64,000 nucleotides of DNA from Chloranthus sessilifolius. Lineage: Eukaryota > Streptophyta > Magnoliopsida > Chloranthales > Chloranthaceae. The stretch spans positions 3,756,328-3,820,327 of the forward strand of contig CM037586.1 in the NCBI GenBank assembly GCA_021018995.1, read 5' to 3'. The translations under genes were made by a program, and so were the position numbers. Shown here in pieces: positions 10,962-23,401 of the stretch; position 1 is the stretch's first letter, and every line of letters starts with the position of its first letter. The notes beneath the pieces are model-generated. The model was not told the origin of the DNA and ran no database searches. It worked only from the letters and a program-made list of their open reading frames with translations.

Positions 10962-11670
10962 ACGTCAAAGGTACTTAAGGCGGTGTGGCGAAGTCATGGC
11001 GAAAAGGCTCGCTACGCCATGGCGTGGCCATAGCGACGCCATGACGAGACTATTTATTATTATAATTTTTAAAAAAATTATTTTATCAATTAATTAGTAG
11101 TATTCTTTATATATATATAAAAAAATATAGGAAGAAAAAATTCAACTACTAAAGCATCATACTTTGATTATAATATTGAGGATTTCATGTTCTAGGAATA
11201 AACAAATATTAATAAATACAAATCAAATATGGAACATCAACAAATTTGCAACATAGTAAATATAAATAAATAAATATGAAATATCAACAAATATAGAATA
11301 TTAAAAAATATGAAATATTAAGTACACATACGGTAGTGTCGCTGACGCTAAGGTTTCAACAACACTAGTGTTGGTAGCTACTGTGAAGAGAGAGAGAGAG
11401 TCGAGGATTTTGTAACTTATAAGTTGAGGTTTTGTGACTTGTAAGTTAACTTTTGTAACTTACATATAGTAAAAATGTCATAACTTATAAGTATTATACA
11501 TTATTATCCGAAAAAAATAGCGTGCATAGCGATACCATAATGCTATTCCGCCATGTTGATACTATAGCATCGTTAGTTAGCCATCATGGCTATTTAGTTA
11601 TATATGGCATTTCCCATCGCCATTCGCCATGGTGAGGCCATAGCGAGGCTATAGCGTGACTTTGACAACC
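10962..11670. mobile_element. MITE-like element with CCATGGCG-rich inverted ends
   Basis: The left end carries GTCAAAG, then GCGAAGTCATGGCGAAA, GCCATGGCGTGGCCATAGCG. The right end carries GCCATGGTGAGGCCATAGCG, AGCGTGACTTTGACAACC, in inverted orientation. The middle is AT-rich with no ORF and contains a (GA) run near 11390. It is probably a non-autonomous TIR element inserted into the surrounding MITE. Superfamily and target duplication are unresolved. Confidence 0.5.
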
Positions 11671-11676
11671 ATGACT

Positions 11677-12801
11677 ACGTCATTACTCTGCGTGCCACCA
11701 GGACGGTACGACCGCCTTGGAACTGGGAGTGTGGTTAACAGGAAGGCGGGCGGACCTTGGAGCTAGCAGCGTGGCACGAAAGCGGAGGCACATGGGCTTG
11801 TGATGCGTGCGTGTTCCCCTTATGTACGGTGTGACGGTGACTCGAGCTAGGTGAAGGTCTAGTGTGGCGACTAGACGCGCATGGACATGGAACTTGGTGC
11901 TCCGCGCAGGGGCACGTGATGTGGTGCCAAGAGGGTACGTGACGTTGTGGTGCTATGAGGCACGTGATGTGGTGCCAAGAGGGCACGCAATATCCAGGTG
12001 CCATGAGGGCATGCCATGTGGTACCAAGTGGGCACGCGACATGGTCGCATGGGATGATGATGCGGGACCTCAAGGGGCGTGCTGGTGTGGAGGATGGCAC
12101 TGTGTGCGACGAGTAGAGGTTCGTGTGCCATGGTGGTATGTCAAACGAAGACCTTTGAGGTTCTCCTGCTGGATGGTTCGAGGTGGTGTTTAGACCATAC
12201 TTGAGAGAAGAGAGCTGTGGAGCTATTCTCCCACACATGGGGCCTTGCATTGCTGGAGGATGTACATTGGTTTTCTAGGTTTGAAAGGGTGGGCCTAGAA
12301 CGTCGCTGCGACGATGTCGTATGTCACACAGGGTGAGGTTGCCATGTGGCCCTGGACTACACGTCGTGGTGCACATGGGTCACCCAAGAGCGAGGCACTC
12401 GTAGGCTATGTGGGACACTATGGTGCACAGTAGCTGAGAGCCGGATACTGGTGTGCTGGTTATGACGACCACACACGATGATGGGATTGGTTCAGTATGA
12501 CAGCGAGACATGTTGGGATGGGACGACATGAGGAGCCGCATGCTACTGTCGCGGGCGAGGAACTAGTGCAATGTGCAGGGTGAAGCTGGGCAAGGCAAGC
12601 GAGGCACTGAGGTGCTGGCATGCATGTCACTAGGAGACACGATGCATTGATATGATTGGCCTCATGAGAAGGCAATCATGAACGGGAGTTTCCGTCCTCT
12701 AGGCAAGTGGTATCAGAGTAATGAGGGTTAGGCTGGCCTCGCTGTGAGCGGCAACGAGGCGCTGCACGTGAGTGCACGTCGAAAAGAGTGACTCCATGAC
12801 A
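11677..12801 (+). repeat. Element L, left LTR
   Basis: Colinear with 15288-16403 over about 1.1 kb, from ACGTCATTAC to GAAAAGAGTGAC and a CA end, with many substitutions and one sizeable indel. It is GC-rich with runs of CACGTGATGTGGTGCCAAGA-type repeats. The exact 5' boundary is uncertain by a few bases (the right copy begins TGACGTC, the left CTACGTC). It carries an internal TGGTATCAGAG at 12708. Long ORFs in this GC-rich sequence differ between the two copies and are not genes. Confidence 0.75.
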
Positions 12802-12803
12802 GT

Positions 12804-12814
12804 TGGTATCAAAG
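12804..12814 (+). other. Element L, primer-binding site (degenerate)
   Basis: TGGTATCAAAG lies two bases after the left LTR end and differs by one base from TGGTATCAGAG, the start of the initiator tRNA-Met priming site of plant gypsy elements. Confidence 0.6.
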
Positions 12815-15287
12815 TCAGATCGTTTCGAAAGGGACTACGTTGGCAGGTTAGGGCGATGAGGTGCGCTTTGATTTCGTGACAACCAGAGTTACTTGTGTGC
12901 AGTTAAGTTGCACGTCTGCGGTTGAGATGCGGTTAGGATGCACTTTGTTACAGTGAGTTTTAGAGTTTGGTTGCACGCAAAGAGATATTACTACTGGGTT
13001 ATGCTGTTGCAAAAATATGATGATGCTCAATGCTTGTTGGCCATGAGAGCCACGCATTGAGGTAGCGGGTCGGTCCGTGATGGATGAACGCTAGTGACAT
13101 TCCGACATGAGACGGGTCACATTTGCGCTTAGAGCACCGTTGCCATGGATGGCATGGAGCAAGGAGGATGCTTTGTTCTCACTTTATGAGGAAGCTGAGA
13201 TTTCAAAATCGTTTGCTGGTACAAGACATGAGGGTTTAGACCGCTGGTATGCGGCAGTGCAAAGGATCAGTGTGTTGCGAGGGGCCAGGATCGAGGGTAC
13301 AGTTAAGTGAGATATCGCGAGAATTGGACTGAGCTATACTGAACCAAAGAAGGGGTCAAAAACTCGTTGCTTTGTTGTATGATGACAAGGCATGATGTAC
13401 ATAAAAGAAGGATGGCTGGACATATGATTCAGCACAACTTCAAGGGAAGCAGATGCGAGAGCCAGATGAGTATCTTCAGAGGAAGTGAGTCCCAGGTGAT
13501 CGTTGATATCTTTGGTCTACGAGAGGGACTAAAGACAATTTCTGAGCACAACAGAGGCAACGTGGTCAGAATATTGGAGCGAAACAGTTCAAGACAATGT
13601 TCGAGGTACCAAGGCATGTAGCTGCTAGAAAGTGAAGGTATTGGGTGCGCTCGTTAGAACACTAGCAGCATACACCAAGGCAGTGAATTAGACTGTAAAT
13701 CGGGTTGTAAGAGGTGACTCGGAGCACACTATGGGTGAAGACAAAGGTCGGGGTACTATAGTGTGAGAAGCGTGGAGCTTCGTTGATTGAGCAAAGGTGC
13801 TCGTGACAGACTCTTGGGTGAAGGCACAGTAGTGTTGAGGTACTAGAGTGCTGTAGGACAAGTGAGGACTTGTTGTGGTGATCAAGTTTAAATGTCCGAG
13901 AAAGCTACGTTCCATTATTGCTACAGTCGAAAGATATAGGTAGTCTTGCAGACTACGGTAGTGAGAAGCATGATGCTTTGTTGGAATGCGCGTGTACGTT
14001 CATCGGCAGACTCTTGGGTGAAGACAGATGTCAAGGTACTAGAGTGCTGCAAGATTGATACAGGCTGAGATAGCTTGGGTAGCAGTCTCTTGGTTGATAA
14101 ACATATGTCGAGGTACTAGAGATCTACAAATCAGACGAGGGTTGGACTCTTGGGCAAAGACACAGAGGTGCTGAGGTGCTAGGGTACGACAGTTCGGATG
14201 GAAGTTAGTCTCCTAGGTGAAGACAAAATGTTGAGAAACTATAGAGCTGAGATGCCCAAAGAGTTGCGTGAACTTGGAGCCAACGATGTGAACATCAAAG
14301 GCACGGGTTGCTTGGTTTTGGCAGTCGATTCAGGCGGTAACATGAATAATGTTAAGGATTGGTTTGCTTTTGGTTGTATGAGGAATTGGTATATAGAGAT
14401 ACCTGGGTGAAATGCAGACCGAGCCAAGTTGTTAAGAACACTACGTGAGGTGAAGACAGAAAAAAATGGTTAAGCTGCTATGCCGTGGCATGATGCGAAG
14501 ACCGATTACGCCAACGAGGATGCACATAGCTCATCGCGAGGAACTGTTATGATTGTGCCTGGGTGAAGACAAAGGATAGTAGTTGAGGTACTAGTGCAAA
14601 TGCAGTTTGATGAGCATTGCTTGTCCTTGGGCTGGTGTGAGAATGTCTAGGCGAAGACCGAAATTGTGTTGAGGAATTGTCGTATGAGTTCGAGTGTTGA
14701 CGAGGACGTTGATGCATTGAGTGGGCTAGGATGTGACATGGTCACGACCTTGGTGCATAGAGATGCACATCTATCAGCTAGCAGGATGGTGACAGGACCT
14801 TGTAGCTAGGTTGAGCCGAAAGGCGAGTTTGAGAAACAGAGTAGTGAAGGCATGGCCGAGGTACTGAAGTGTTTCGAAGGCAGAATTCAGTGGGCGAACT
14901 CTTGGGTGAAGACACTTCGTGTCGATGTACTACAACGAGCTGTGGTCACAAATGCTTGGTGCATGGCATAGTGACAAATTGCGTTGGTGTAGAGCCACAC
15001 AAAGCGACATAGTGATGGCTCATGTTTGTGGGGAGCCACGCGAAGGATCAGTGCATTTTTTATCCGTAGGCCCTGATGAGACCAAGTTAAACTAGCAAGG
15101 AGGTGTCAAAGTCTCCCAAATACCTAGCCCCCAAGGTATTTGGGAGACTTTGCATGGGACGAAGATGGAGGTCGAGGGACTGATGCAGGTCTTGGTGTCA
15201 GCATGGGTGCATTGACACTACCAAATTAAAGGAGTTGGCGTGGTCATTCCCTAGAGATAAGGCGTCAACAAGGGCGTTGACCTTATG
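12815..15287 (+). mobile_element. Element L, internal region without recognisable proteins
   Basis: This is the DNA between the two LTRs. No gag, protease, reverse transcriptase or integrase motif could be read in any frame. Two short ORFs (13107-13310 and 14198-14410) have no recognisable motif. From about 13700 to 14930 a phrase close to CTTGGGTGAAGACA, then GAGGTACTAGAGTGCTGC, recurs at irregular spacing, near 13722, 13810, 14010, 14090, 14150, 14210, 14560 and 14895. L is either a large retrotransposon derivative (LARD-like) or a very decayed gypsy element. Confidence 0.6.
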
Positions 15288-16403
15288 ACGTCATTACTTT
15301 GCGTGCCAGCAAGACGACATGACCGCTTTGGGATTGGGCGTGTGGGCAGGAAGGTGGGCGAACCTTGGAGCTAGTTGTGTGGCGCGTGAGTGTGGAGGCA
15401 TGTGGCCTTGCGCCACGTGCGTGTTCCCCTTATGTATGGTGCGACGGTGACTTGAGCTACGTGAAGGTCTAGTGTGGTGACTAAACGCACGTGGACATAG
15501 AACTTGGTGCCAAGAGGGTACACGACGTTGTGGTGTTATGAGGCACGTGATGTGGTGCCAAGAGGGCACGCAACATCCAGGTGCCATGAGGGCACACCAT
15601 GTGGTACCAAGTGGGCACGCGACATGAGGCCATGAGGGCCTCGTGACATAGTTGCGACATGAACGCGACACGGTCGCATGGGATGATGATGCAGGACCTC
15701 AAGGGGCGTGTTGGTGTGAAGGATGACACTGTGTGCCATGGGCAGAGGTTCGCGTGTCATGGTGGTATGTCAAACCAATACCTTTGAGGTTCTCCTGCTG
15801 GATGGCTTGAGGTGGTGTTTAGACCATACTTGGGGGGAAGGGAGCTGTGGAGCTATTCTCCCACACATGGGGCCTTGCGTTGCTGGAGGATGCGCATTGG
15901 TCTTCTAGGTTTGAAAAGGTGAACCTAGAACGTCATTGCGGTGATGTCGTGTGCCACCCAGGGTGAAGTTGCCATGTGGCCTCGGACTATGCATCGCGGT
16001 GCACATGGGTCACCCAAGAGCGAGGCACTTGTAGGCTATGTGGGGCACTGTAGTGCACGGTAACTGAGGTCTACACACGATGATGGGTTTGGTTCAGTAT
16101 AATGGCGAGACATGTTAGAATGGGACGGCATGAGGAGCCGCATGCTACTATCACGGAAGAGGAACTAGTGCAGTGCGCAGAGTGAAGCTGGGCAGACCAA
16201 GCAAGGCACTGAGGTGCTGGCATATGTGTCACGAGGAGACACGATGCATTGATATGATTGTCCTCGGGAGAAGGCAATCATGAACGGGAGTTCCCGTCCT
16301 CTAAGCGGGTGGTATCAGAGTGATGAGGGTTAGGCAGGCCTTGCTGTGAGCGGCAGTGAGGCGCCGCACGTGAGTGCATGTCGAAAAGAGTGACTTCATA
16401 ACA
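15288..16403 (+). repeat. Element L, right LTR
   Basis: Partner of 11677-12801, ending TTCATAACA. It also contains the internal TGGTATCAGAG (16310-16320). No matching 5-bp target duplication could be read at the two outer ends, so ends have decayed or boundaries are off by a few bases. Confidence 0.75.
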
Positions 16404-16515
16404 TCTAGCTATTTCAGAGAGAGAAAGAGCTGAATTTGATTATCTTTAAAAGTGCAATTTAAACCTGCTCCTTTAAGTGGGCTGCTTGCCTCCAAAGAGC
16501 AATCCCAAACACAGG

Positions 16516-16880
16516 CTAAATTTCTTGGCAGAATTGTAGTCTCGGTTTGTACACCTAGATGACTTGCTCAAGATTTTTTCCCAGGTCGTAATGCAACTAT
16601 CATCTCCCATGAGCACATATTTTCATCCCTATTGAACAGACCTCAATCCTTGGCCCTACTTTTAGTTCTTTGTTTTTTTTTTCATTTTTTGTTTAATTCT
16701 AATAATTCAGAATCAAATCTTGGTGTGAACTTCATATGTATGAGCTGGGGCTTACCTAATGACCGGTTATAAATTTGAGTTCATGCTGCTTCAGTTGGAC
16801 GACCTATAAGAGATGTCTGTTGTAGCTATAAGGAGTTTGATTAATCCTAAGTTGAAGTTGTAACATCATTATATTGAGGA

Positions 16881-16938
<58 letters not shown>

Positions 16939-18933
16939 CCTATAAAAAAGTGAAAACTAAAGGACAAGTTCTCCTTTTTTCGGTTCTATCGCTACAAGAC
17001 AAAAATGCTACGGGGCAAATATAGTGGTTTATGTTAGCAAAATATCCAGTTTAAGTTAGCAAGCCCTCTTTTGGTTCACGTTTGCAAAATATCCGGTTCA
17101 AGTTAGAAAATCCTCTCTTTTATTAGGAAACCCAATCCACAAAGACAAAGAAACCCATTTCCATCTCTATCAACGGCTCTTCATCAAGGAGCAGTAAAAT
17201 CGATAAAAAAAAGTCAGAAGGATTTACCACTTACTTTCATGTATTTTCTCTTATGTTCACTTCCCTTTTATATATTATTTTGCTGAATTGTGAAAGGAAT
17301 TTAGGGTTTTTTTTTGTGATTTTTAATTGTTTTTTGTGCTCATGACTCTGATTTGGTTGCTGATAATATTAATTCTCTTGAAAACTCATATAATTTGGAT
17401 TGTGTGACTAAAGGGTGAGTACTTTTGTAATTATTTGTACACCATAAAATAGCTTGACCATATGTTTTGATAATTAAATCTTTGTTAGGATATTGTGTAG
17501 CGTGAATTTGTAGAACTAATGATTAGTTGGTGTCATTGATTTTTTTTTGAATAATCACAGGCTGTTCTGGTTTTCCTGTATGCGTGATATCATTCTCACA
17601 AATAGAAGACATCATCAATCAAGCTCGAATACTTACCACAAAGCCCAAATCAAATCCCATCCACAAAGCATCAGAGCGAGTTATTTGATTCAAATTAGAG
17701 CGATGAAGGTGATTTCACATTGATAGCATAGCTTTCTTCTGAATTCTTGATCAATTCCAAGTATTAAATGTATTTGATTATTTTTATATGTTTATTTGCT
17801 GCTCTTGAATTTAGATTGCAACTTGTTCCTTTTTCTTTATATATATATATATATGGATCATCTTTTTGTTTGCAATGTTTCCATATAGCCAATTATGATT
17901 TTTATGAACTTTCAAACCTATTGCTATATAGTTAATTACAGTTTCTATAAAATGATGAGAAAGCTGCAGCCCTCAATATTATAAAATTAAAGTAGATAAA
18001 AAAACAACCTCAAGATCAGGTTTAATATATAAGAAACAACACTAAACGACCCTTCAATTTTATAATAATAAGGGTCCAAATTTCTGTTTAAGAATGCAGC
18101 CACAATCGCAACTTTAATAGCTGTATATCTACACCAAATATTCTTCTATAGCACCAGCATGATAATGAAAGAGCAGCAATAATAAGACAATAATCTACAT
18201 AAGAATTGGGTCTCAAAAGACCTCCAGATCAACAGTCTTCAATCAATCTGAAAATATTGAGGTTCCAACAGCACCAGGGGTTACCCGCTATATCAATAAT
18301 GTCAATGGCTCAAAAGCCACACAAATAACAGAGTTAAAAAACCCACTAAAGTTCTCAAAAGAAACTCCAGAATTATTCTAATTCAAGATCCACGTTAACT
18401 GATTTGAGTATCAGTGCTGTACGAATATAAAAGAAAAAATTAAATTTTTAACTAAGTTTCCTATTTTATTGGAACTGTAAATAGGTAATAAAACAAAGTA
18501 AATAACTTTTATTTTTCTCTAATACATATCTTCCATTTTCAAGGACTCTAAGAACACTTATAACAATAAACTAAAAACAAAGTTTATAAGCCCCTCAAAT
18601 TTCACTGAGAACTCTTCTTATTAGGACTCCAAGCTACATATTAAAATATGATTTTTGCACCCCAAAAAAAACACTTGAGTGTCCGGAATTTTAGGAATTG
18701 AAATCCCATTAAATTGTCTACTTACTGAACCATGTTAAGGCACAGTTTAGTCCTTGTTTATTATAAATTTGTGTATCCATCTCAAAATCAATTGGCTAGG
18801 AGTGGAGGGGCCCATTATCTTATAAGAGGAGGGATATGGCTATGCAATATTCTCTGTGGGACTAACCTTCAACTGTTTAAGCCCAGTTTTTAACCAAATG
18901 TAGGGCCCAATTTAGGTATAGTCATTATGGTTT

Positions 18934-19008
<75 letters not shown>

Positions 19009-20585
19009 AAAAAGGGACTTTAAAGAGAAAGCAATGGAAAAAGTAGGTTCTAAAAAATTCAGTTCCTTATATAGATAAGGTTCCAAAGCCAATGCCATGC
19101 CAAGTTACCAATATGTTTGAAAAGGCCCTTCATGCACTCATGGGGCATGTTATTATTAATGCACTCTTTGGCACCTAATCAATTATAAATTTTATCTTTC
19201 GTTAGAAAGGTTATATTCACAGTTTCGAGCTTGGTATTGAGAATCAAGTTTTTAGACTTTTGTTGGACCCTAAAATGAAAGAAAAGTGCGAGGAAAGGAA
19301 CTTCAGACCTGGTGGAAGTCTGATGGAAGAATGGCTTTGATTCAGGCTTTAGAAGAAAAATTATGTGAAGTGTTTAGAAGATATTATCGACTAGCACACT
19401 AACAAATATATTGTGTGTTTGTTATGTGGATGAAATAGGATAACCACCGATTAATTATGTGATCACTTGATATGGGGGGTCCTACATATTTCTGTCCACT
19501 CCAATATCTCGAGGAATTGCTTTTATTTGTTTTTTTTACAAGCCTCTTTGGCCATTTTTATATTATGATATGCTAGGACTCTTAGGTATTACAAATAGGG
19601 TGTAAACTGAGAGATCTTGAGAATATAAAGATGGCTGTATCTGCAAATGTACTGATCTATAAGCAACTGGCTCTTATGATGGTCTATCCTCCTTGTGTTA
19701 AGCAATTACTACAGTTATGTTGCGTGGTGACTTAACTGAAGGTCTTATGTATATCCTGAGCAGATGTAGGCTATGGTGCAGCTGGATGCTCTAGAAAAAT
19801 TATGATACTTAGGAGCTGGTCACTTTTTTTTGTTACTAATTTTTAGCTTAGCTATTAAAAAAACAACAAGGAGTTGGTCACCTTGTCAAAATAGCCCTCT
19901 TTATGCCTGCATCATTCTCCCGTGGATTAGAAAACTCGAATCCGGTGAGTGGTACTCCATGTATATCTCAAATTTTAATGTAGACAGCAACCCAGGAGGC
20001 TGTAAAATCAAATTAAGTAGATGAAAACCTACTTCATTAAAAAAACGCAGCCAAATATCTGATATTACATCAACAACATCAAAAGTTTAAGACGATTATT
20101 ATCCAGCAGAGATTGAGAGGATTAAAGCCCTCAAATATCTCAAATTTGAGACTCAGAGGTTTCACAAAAAACTAGGGTGGACCCTCAAAATTTTCTGTAA
20201 TGCTCCTCAAAAGAATACATAGGAAGAAAAAATTCTATTCTTATTCCACCATAATTTACGGTAGAAATTTTGTAGCAGTTTACATGCATAAAAGAGATGA
20301 AGTAAAGAAACCTATTCTAAATAAGTATCCCAAATTATTTGGATTCTAAACTAATTAAATAAAGAAACTCTTTAAAACTAATCCCTATTTCGTAGGAGCC
20401 CTAAAATTGAGGAGAGAAAAGAGAAAAACTCATTAGAATTTCACGAGTATACTTCTCATAATCTTCTCCTCACATGAGCAAGCTGCTTTCTAGGCTATTG
20501 TTCAAGACCACTTAGTTTGCTTATTTGAGGCCCAACGGGTCTTTAATTTTAAGACCTTATATTCTAGAAAATCTGAACCCATTAC
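16516..20585. other. AT-rich intergenic sequence
   Basis: No gene is supported. It contains long TA repeats at about 16885-16938 and 18938-19005. Next to the first is a partial relative of the 8-10 kb foldback family (GTTCTATCGCTACAAGACAAA near 16981 and TTAGCAAAATATCC near 17034 and 17082). The few ORFs, for example 19830-20024, show no motif. Confidence 0.6.
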
Positions 20586-21592
20586 TGATGAGGGACGGAA
20601 ACCCTAAAATGTGTGAATATGATTTTGATGCAATTTTACCGAAAATAATTAAATTAATTCAAGTTTAATCGCAAAATTATCTTAAATACTTTAGGGGTTT
20701 GAGGAATTTTGATGGGTAGATCATGCGAGATCCGGCTAGGGTCCAGTCGGATGTGCAAATACTGTTAGATTTGAGGCGAGATTAGGCCTAGAGATAGAAC
20801 TTTGACTTTTCCAGGCTTGGGCGTTCGTCTTCGATCCGATGTAGATTCACGGGCTGGAACTAGGCTGTGGAAATAACTTTATGGTTTTGTAATAGGCTTA
20901 TGGTTTGGTTAAAGTTTATGATTTAGAAAAAGGGTTTTGACTCTGTTTTCCAGAAAGGTTTAGGGTTTTTCGATTGAAAAGAAACTAATAGATTCGGGTT
21001 TAAAGAAGCAAATATAGATCGATAGCTAATATATGAAAAGATCAAAGAAAGTAGATGACAAAAGATAAACAAGAAGATATATGGGAATCACTCCCTTGGC
21101 TTCACACCAAACCCATCTCGGGAAGTGGAATATTCGAGCAATAATGCATTCAAAATAATCAATAACTAATTAAATTGTCTTTACAAGCCTCCTTATATAG
21201 GCCACCAAAATAAAATTCGAAATAAAGAGTCCTAATACTAATAAATCACAAAAAAGATAAATTTTCACAAAATTTTGAAGTTTCGCCGCGGGGTGGAAGG
21301 TCGTCCACAAAAGTCCGTCCTGGAAGTCACGGACGTCGGTGACCTACGGACACAGAACCACGGACGTCCGTGGGGCACTATGGACATCCGTCCCTCTAAA
21401 ACAGTGAGGGGCCTATTTCACGGATGTCCGTTTGGAACCCACGGGCATCCGTCACTTGATGACGTTTTCAACCTTCTTTTTCCCCCTGAAGTTGCGCTAC
21501 TCGGGCTACTTGGGCTCCCTCTTCGCTTCTTTCAACGCCGATAGAAGCGATGTGGTCCAAAACCAATGTCCATGTAGTCGACGCCCCTGTCA
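20586..21592 (-). repeat. Element B, 3' LTR
   Basis: It aligns with the LTRs of element A over its first 250 bases and again around the TATA region. On the plus strand it begins TGATGAGGGACGG and ends CCCCTGTCA, giving TG...CA ends in minus orientation. Its palindrome-rich block (21290-21470) is built on ACGGACGTCCGTGG, unlike the TCGATCGA block of A. A minus-strand polypurine tract, AGGGGAAC, abuts its inner end at 21593-21600. Confidence 0.85.
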
Positions 21593-22012
21593 GTTCCCCT
21601 GGACGAAAAAGGTTTCATCACCAATGAAACACGCTCGTGGTAGATGTCAATCAAGTCGGGGTTCAATCGACGAACTTCATTCTCGTGATTTCAAGTATTT
21701 TTGGACTCCGGTTTGCCAACCCATTTAATCAAGTACTTCTGAAATCTCCCGTCATGAGTGGAGACGACATTATCACTGATTATATCCTCTATCTCATCTT
21801 TTCTCTGTCTGCTCGGGGAAGGAAGAGGTACAGGCTGCAAGGTTGGGTTGGGCTATGAGGTGGCAGGAGTGGGTTTTCAGGAGGTGGGGTGAAACCCAAG
21901 TAAGAAACCAAGTCCTCGACATTTAACGTTGAACTAACCCCCGTATCAGGAGGAAGCTCAAGCATGTATGCATTAGGACCGCTCTTACCCAAAATTCTAA
22001 AAGGTCCAGCGT
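21593..22012 (-). pseudogene. Element B, integrase C-terminus and chromodomain
   Basis: Minus-strand reading gives GPFRILGKSGPNAYML, then NVEDLVSYLGFTPPPENP, then a chromodomain with VVSTHDGRFQKYLIKWVGK and an RRLNPDLIDIYHERV tail before the LTR. This is the C-terminal end of a chromovirus (Ty3/gypsy) polyprotein, the part thought to steer integration to modified chromatin. A stop codon follows the WVGKPESKNT segment. The reading frame is interrupted at 22013 by the insertion of element A. Confidence 0.8.
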
Positions 22013-22017
22013 CTCGG
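22013..22017. repeat. Target-site duplication of element A (left)
   Basis: CTCGG, identical to 28663-28667, immediately outside the TG...CA ends of element A. Confidence 0.93.
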
Positions 22018-22962
22018 TGACGCAGGACAACGGCCCTAAAATGCGAAATATGAATTTTATACAAATTTTGCAGAAATTAATGAAATTATATCAAGTTTAA
22101 TCGCAAAATTATCTTTGGTACCTTAGGGTTTGCAGAATTCTGATGGGTAGATCACACGAGATCCAGATAGGGTCCAGTCCGATGCGCAAGTACTTTAGAG
22201 TCGAGGCAAGATCGGCCTAAAGATAGTACTCTAGCTTTTTTAGGGTTAGGCGCTCGTCTTCGGTCCGATGTAGATTCACGGATTCCAAATTGGGTTGTAG
22301 AATGGAATTAGGGTTTGTGAAAGGCTTATGGCTTTTAGATCGGCTTATGGTTTTGGAAAGGGTGTTGGCTTGTGTGATTTAGGCTTCAAAACGGGTCTAG
22401 GGTTTCGGGGATCACAAGGAAGGATTTAGGCTATGGCTAGAGAAGCACGTAGAGATTTAGATAGCAAATATAATCAAGCAAACCACGCAAAGCAATGACA
22501 ATAATAAGGAAAATATATGGGAATCACTCCCTTAGTCTCACACCAAACCCATCGCAGGGAAGAAGACTCTCTCTACACGAAGCATAAGCTCTCATTCAAT
22601 AATCAATCAACTCCCTTAATTACATTGTTTAAAGACCTTATATAGGAGGTCTCATAATAAAAGAAAACCCTAAAACGAATATTAAATAAAGACAATTAAA
22701 TCCCTAAAGTTTAAAGTTTGAAATTAGAAGTTTAAAACGACTAAAACTACTCGGCGCAATTTCGATCGATCGAAATTGAAAATCGTTCGATCGATCGAAA
22801 ATTCAATTTCAATCAATCGATTTTTTTCTGTGCTCCTTCAATTTTCAGAATTTCATCTTTCGCCTATTCGCCTAGTTTTGATTTCCATAAGGCTGCTTCT
22901 TTCTACGCCGGTAGAAACGATGCGGTTCGAATCCAATGTCCATGTAAGTAGCGTCCCCGTCA
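22018..22962 (-). repeat. Element A, 3' LTR
   Basis: 945 bp, plus-strand TGACGCAGGAC to CCCCGTCA. It contains a TCGATCGATCGAAA palindrome cluster (22755-22830) and TATATAGG (TATA-like in sense) near 22643. The end of the chromodomain ORF reads into it (RIDGDATYMDIGF). Confidence 0.93.
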
Positions 22963-22975
22963 ATTCTCCTGGACC
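22963..22975 (-). other. Element A, polypurine tract
   Basis: On the minus strand GTCCAGGAGAAT directly precedes the LTR start TGACGGGG. This is the expected plus-strand primer position, although it is short and not purely purine. Confidence 0.7.
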
Positions 22976-23374
22976 AAAAAGGTTTCATCACCGATGAAAC
23001 ACGCTCGTGGTAGATGTCTAGCAGGTCGGGGTTCAAGCGACGAACCTCCTTCTCGTGGACCCAAGTGTTCTCGGACTCCGATTTGCCAACCCATTTAACC
23101 AAGTATTTATGGAATCCCCGTCATGTGTAGAGACGGCATGATCGTTGATTATATTCTCTATCTCATCTGATCTCTGTCTGCTTGGGGAAGGAAGAGGTAT
23201 AGGTTGCAAGGGTGGATTGGGGCTGAGGCTGGGGCTAGGAGGTGGCTGGAGTGGGTTTTCAGGAGGTGGGGTGAAACCCAAGTAAGGAACCAAATCCTCC
23301 ACATTGAACATTGAACTAACCCCCGTACCTGGAGGAAGCTTAAGTATGTATGCATTAGGAGCACTCTTAGCCAA
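22976..23374 (-). pseudogene. Element A, integrase tail and chromodomain
   Basis: Minus strand, in two overlapping frames. One runs NAYILKLPPGTGVSS and FTPPPENPLQ to VSTHDGDSIN. The other runs MVKWVGKSESENTW and EVRRLNPDLLDIYHERV. Together they make the C-terminal chromodomain of a chromovirus, with the conserved WVGK and W residues visible. A frameshift in the middle (about 23100-23130) separates the two halves. The second half extends into the LTR. Confidence 0.8.
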
Positions 23375-23401
23375 AATTCTAAAAGGCCCAGCGCCTCGAG
23401 A

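Larger units (their letters stand above)
10858..16515. mobile_element. hAT-like MITE, split by later insertions
   Basis: The left end (10858, GGTTGTGTTTGGGATTGCTC with GGAGGCA following) and the right end (GCAATCCCAAACACAGG ending 16515, preceded by TGCCTCCAAAGA) are inverted repeats of about 28 bases with few mismatches. TGTGTTTGG termini are common in plant hAT-type MITEs. Only about 100 bases at each end belong to it (10858-10960 and about 16404-16515); the rest is inserted DNA. The target duplication could not be defined. Confidence 0.6.

Noticed and set aside
11735..12250. Long GC-rich ORFs on both strands (also 15294-15760)
   Set aside because: They lie in the LTRs of element L, are not conserved in frame between the two copies, and consist of repetitive His/Pro/Ser-rich sequence with no motif.
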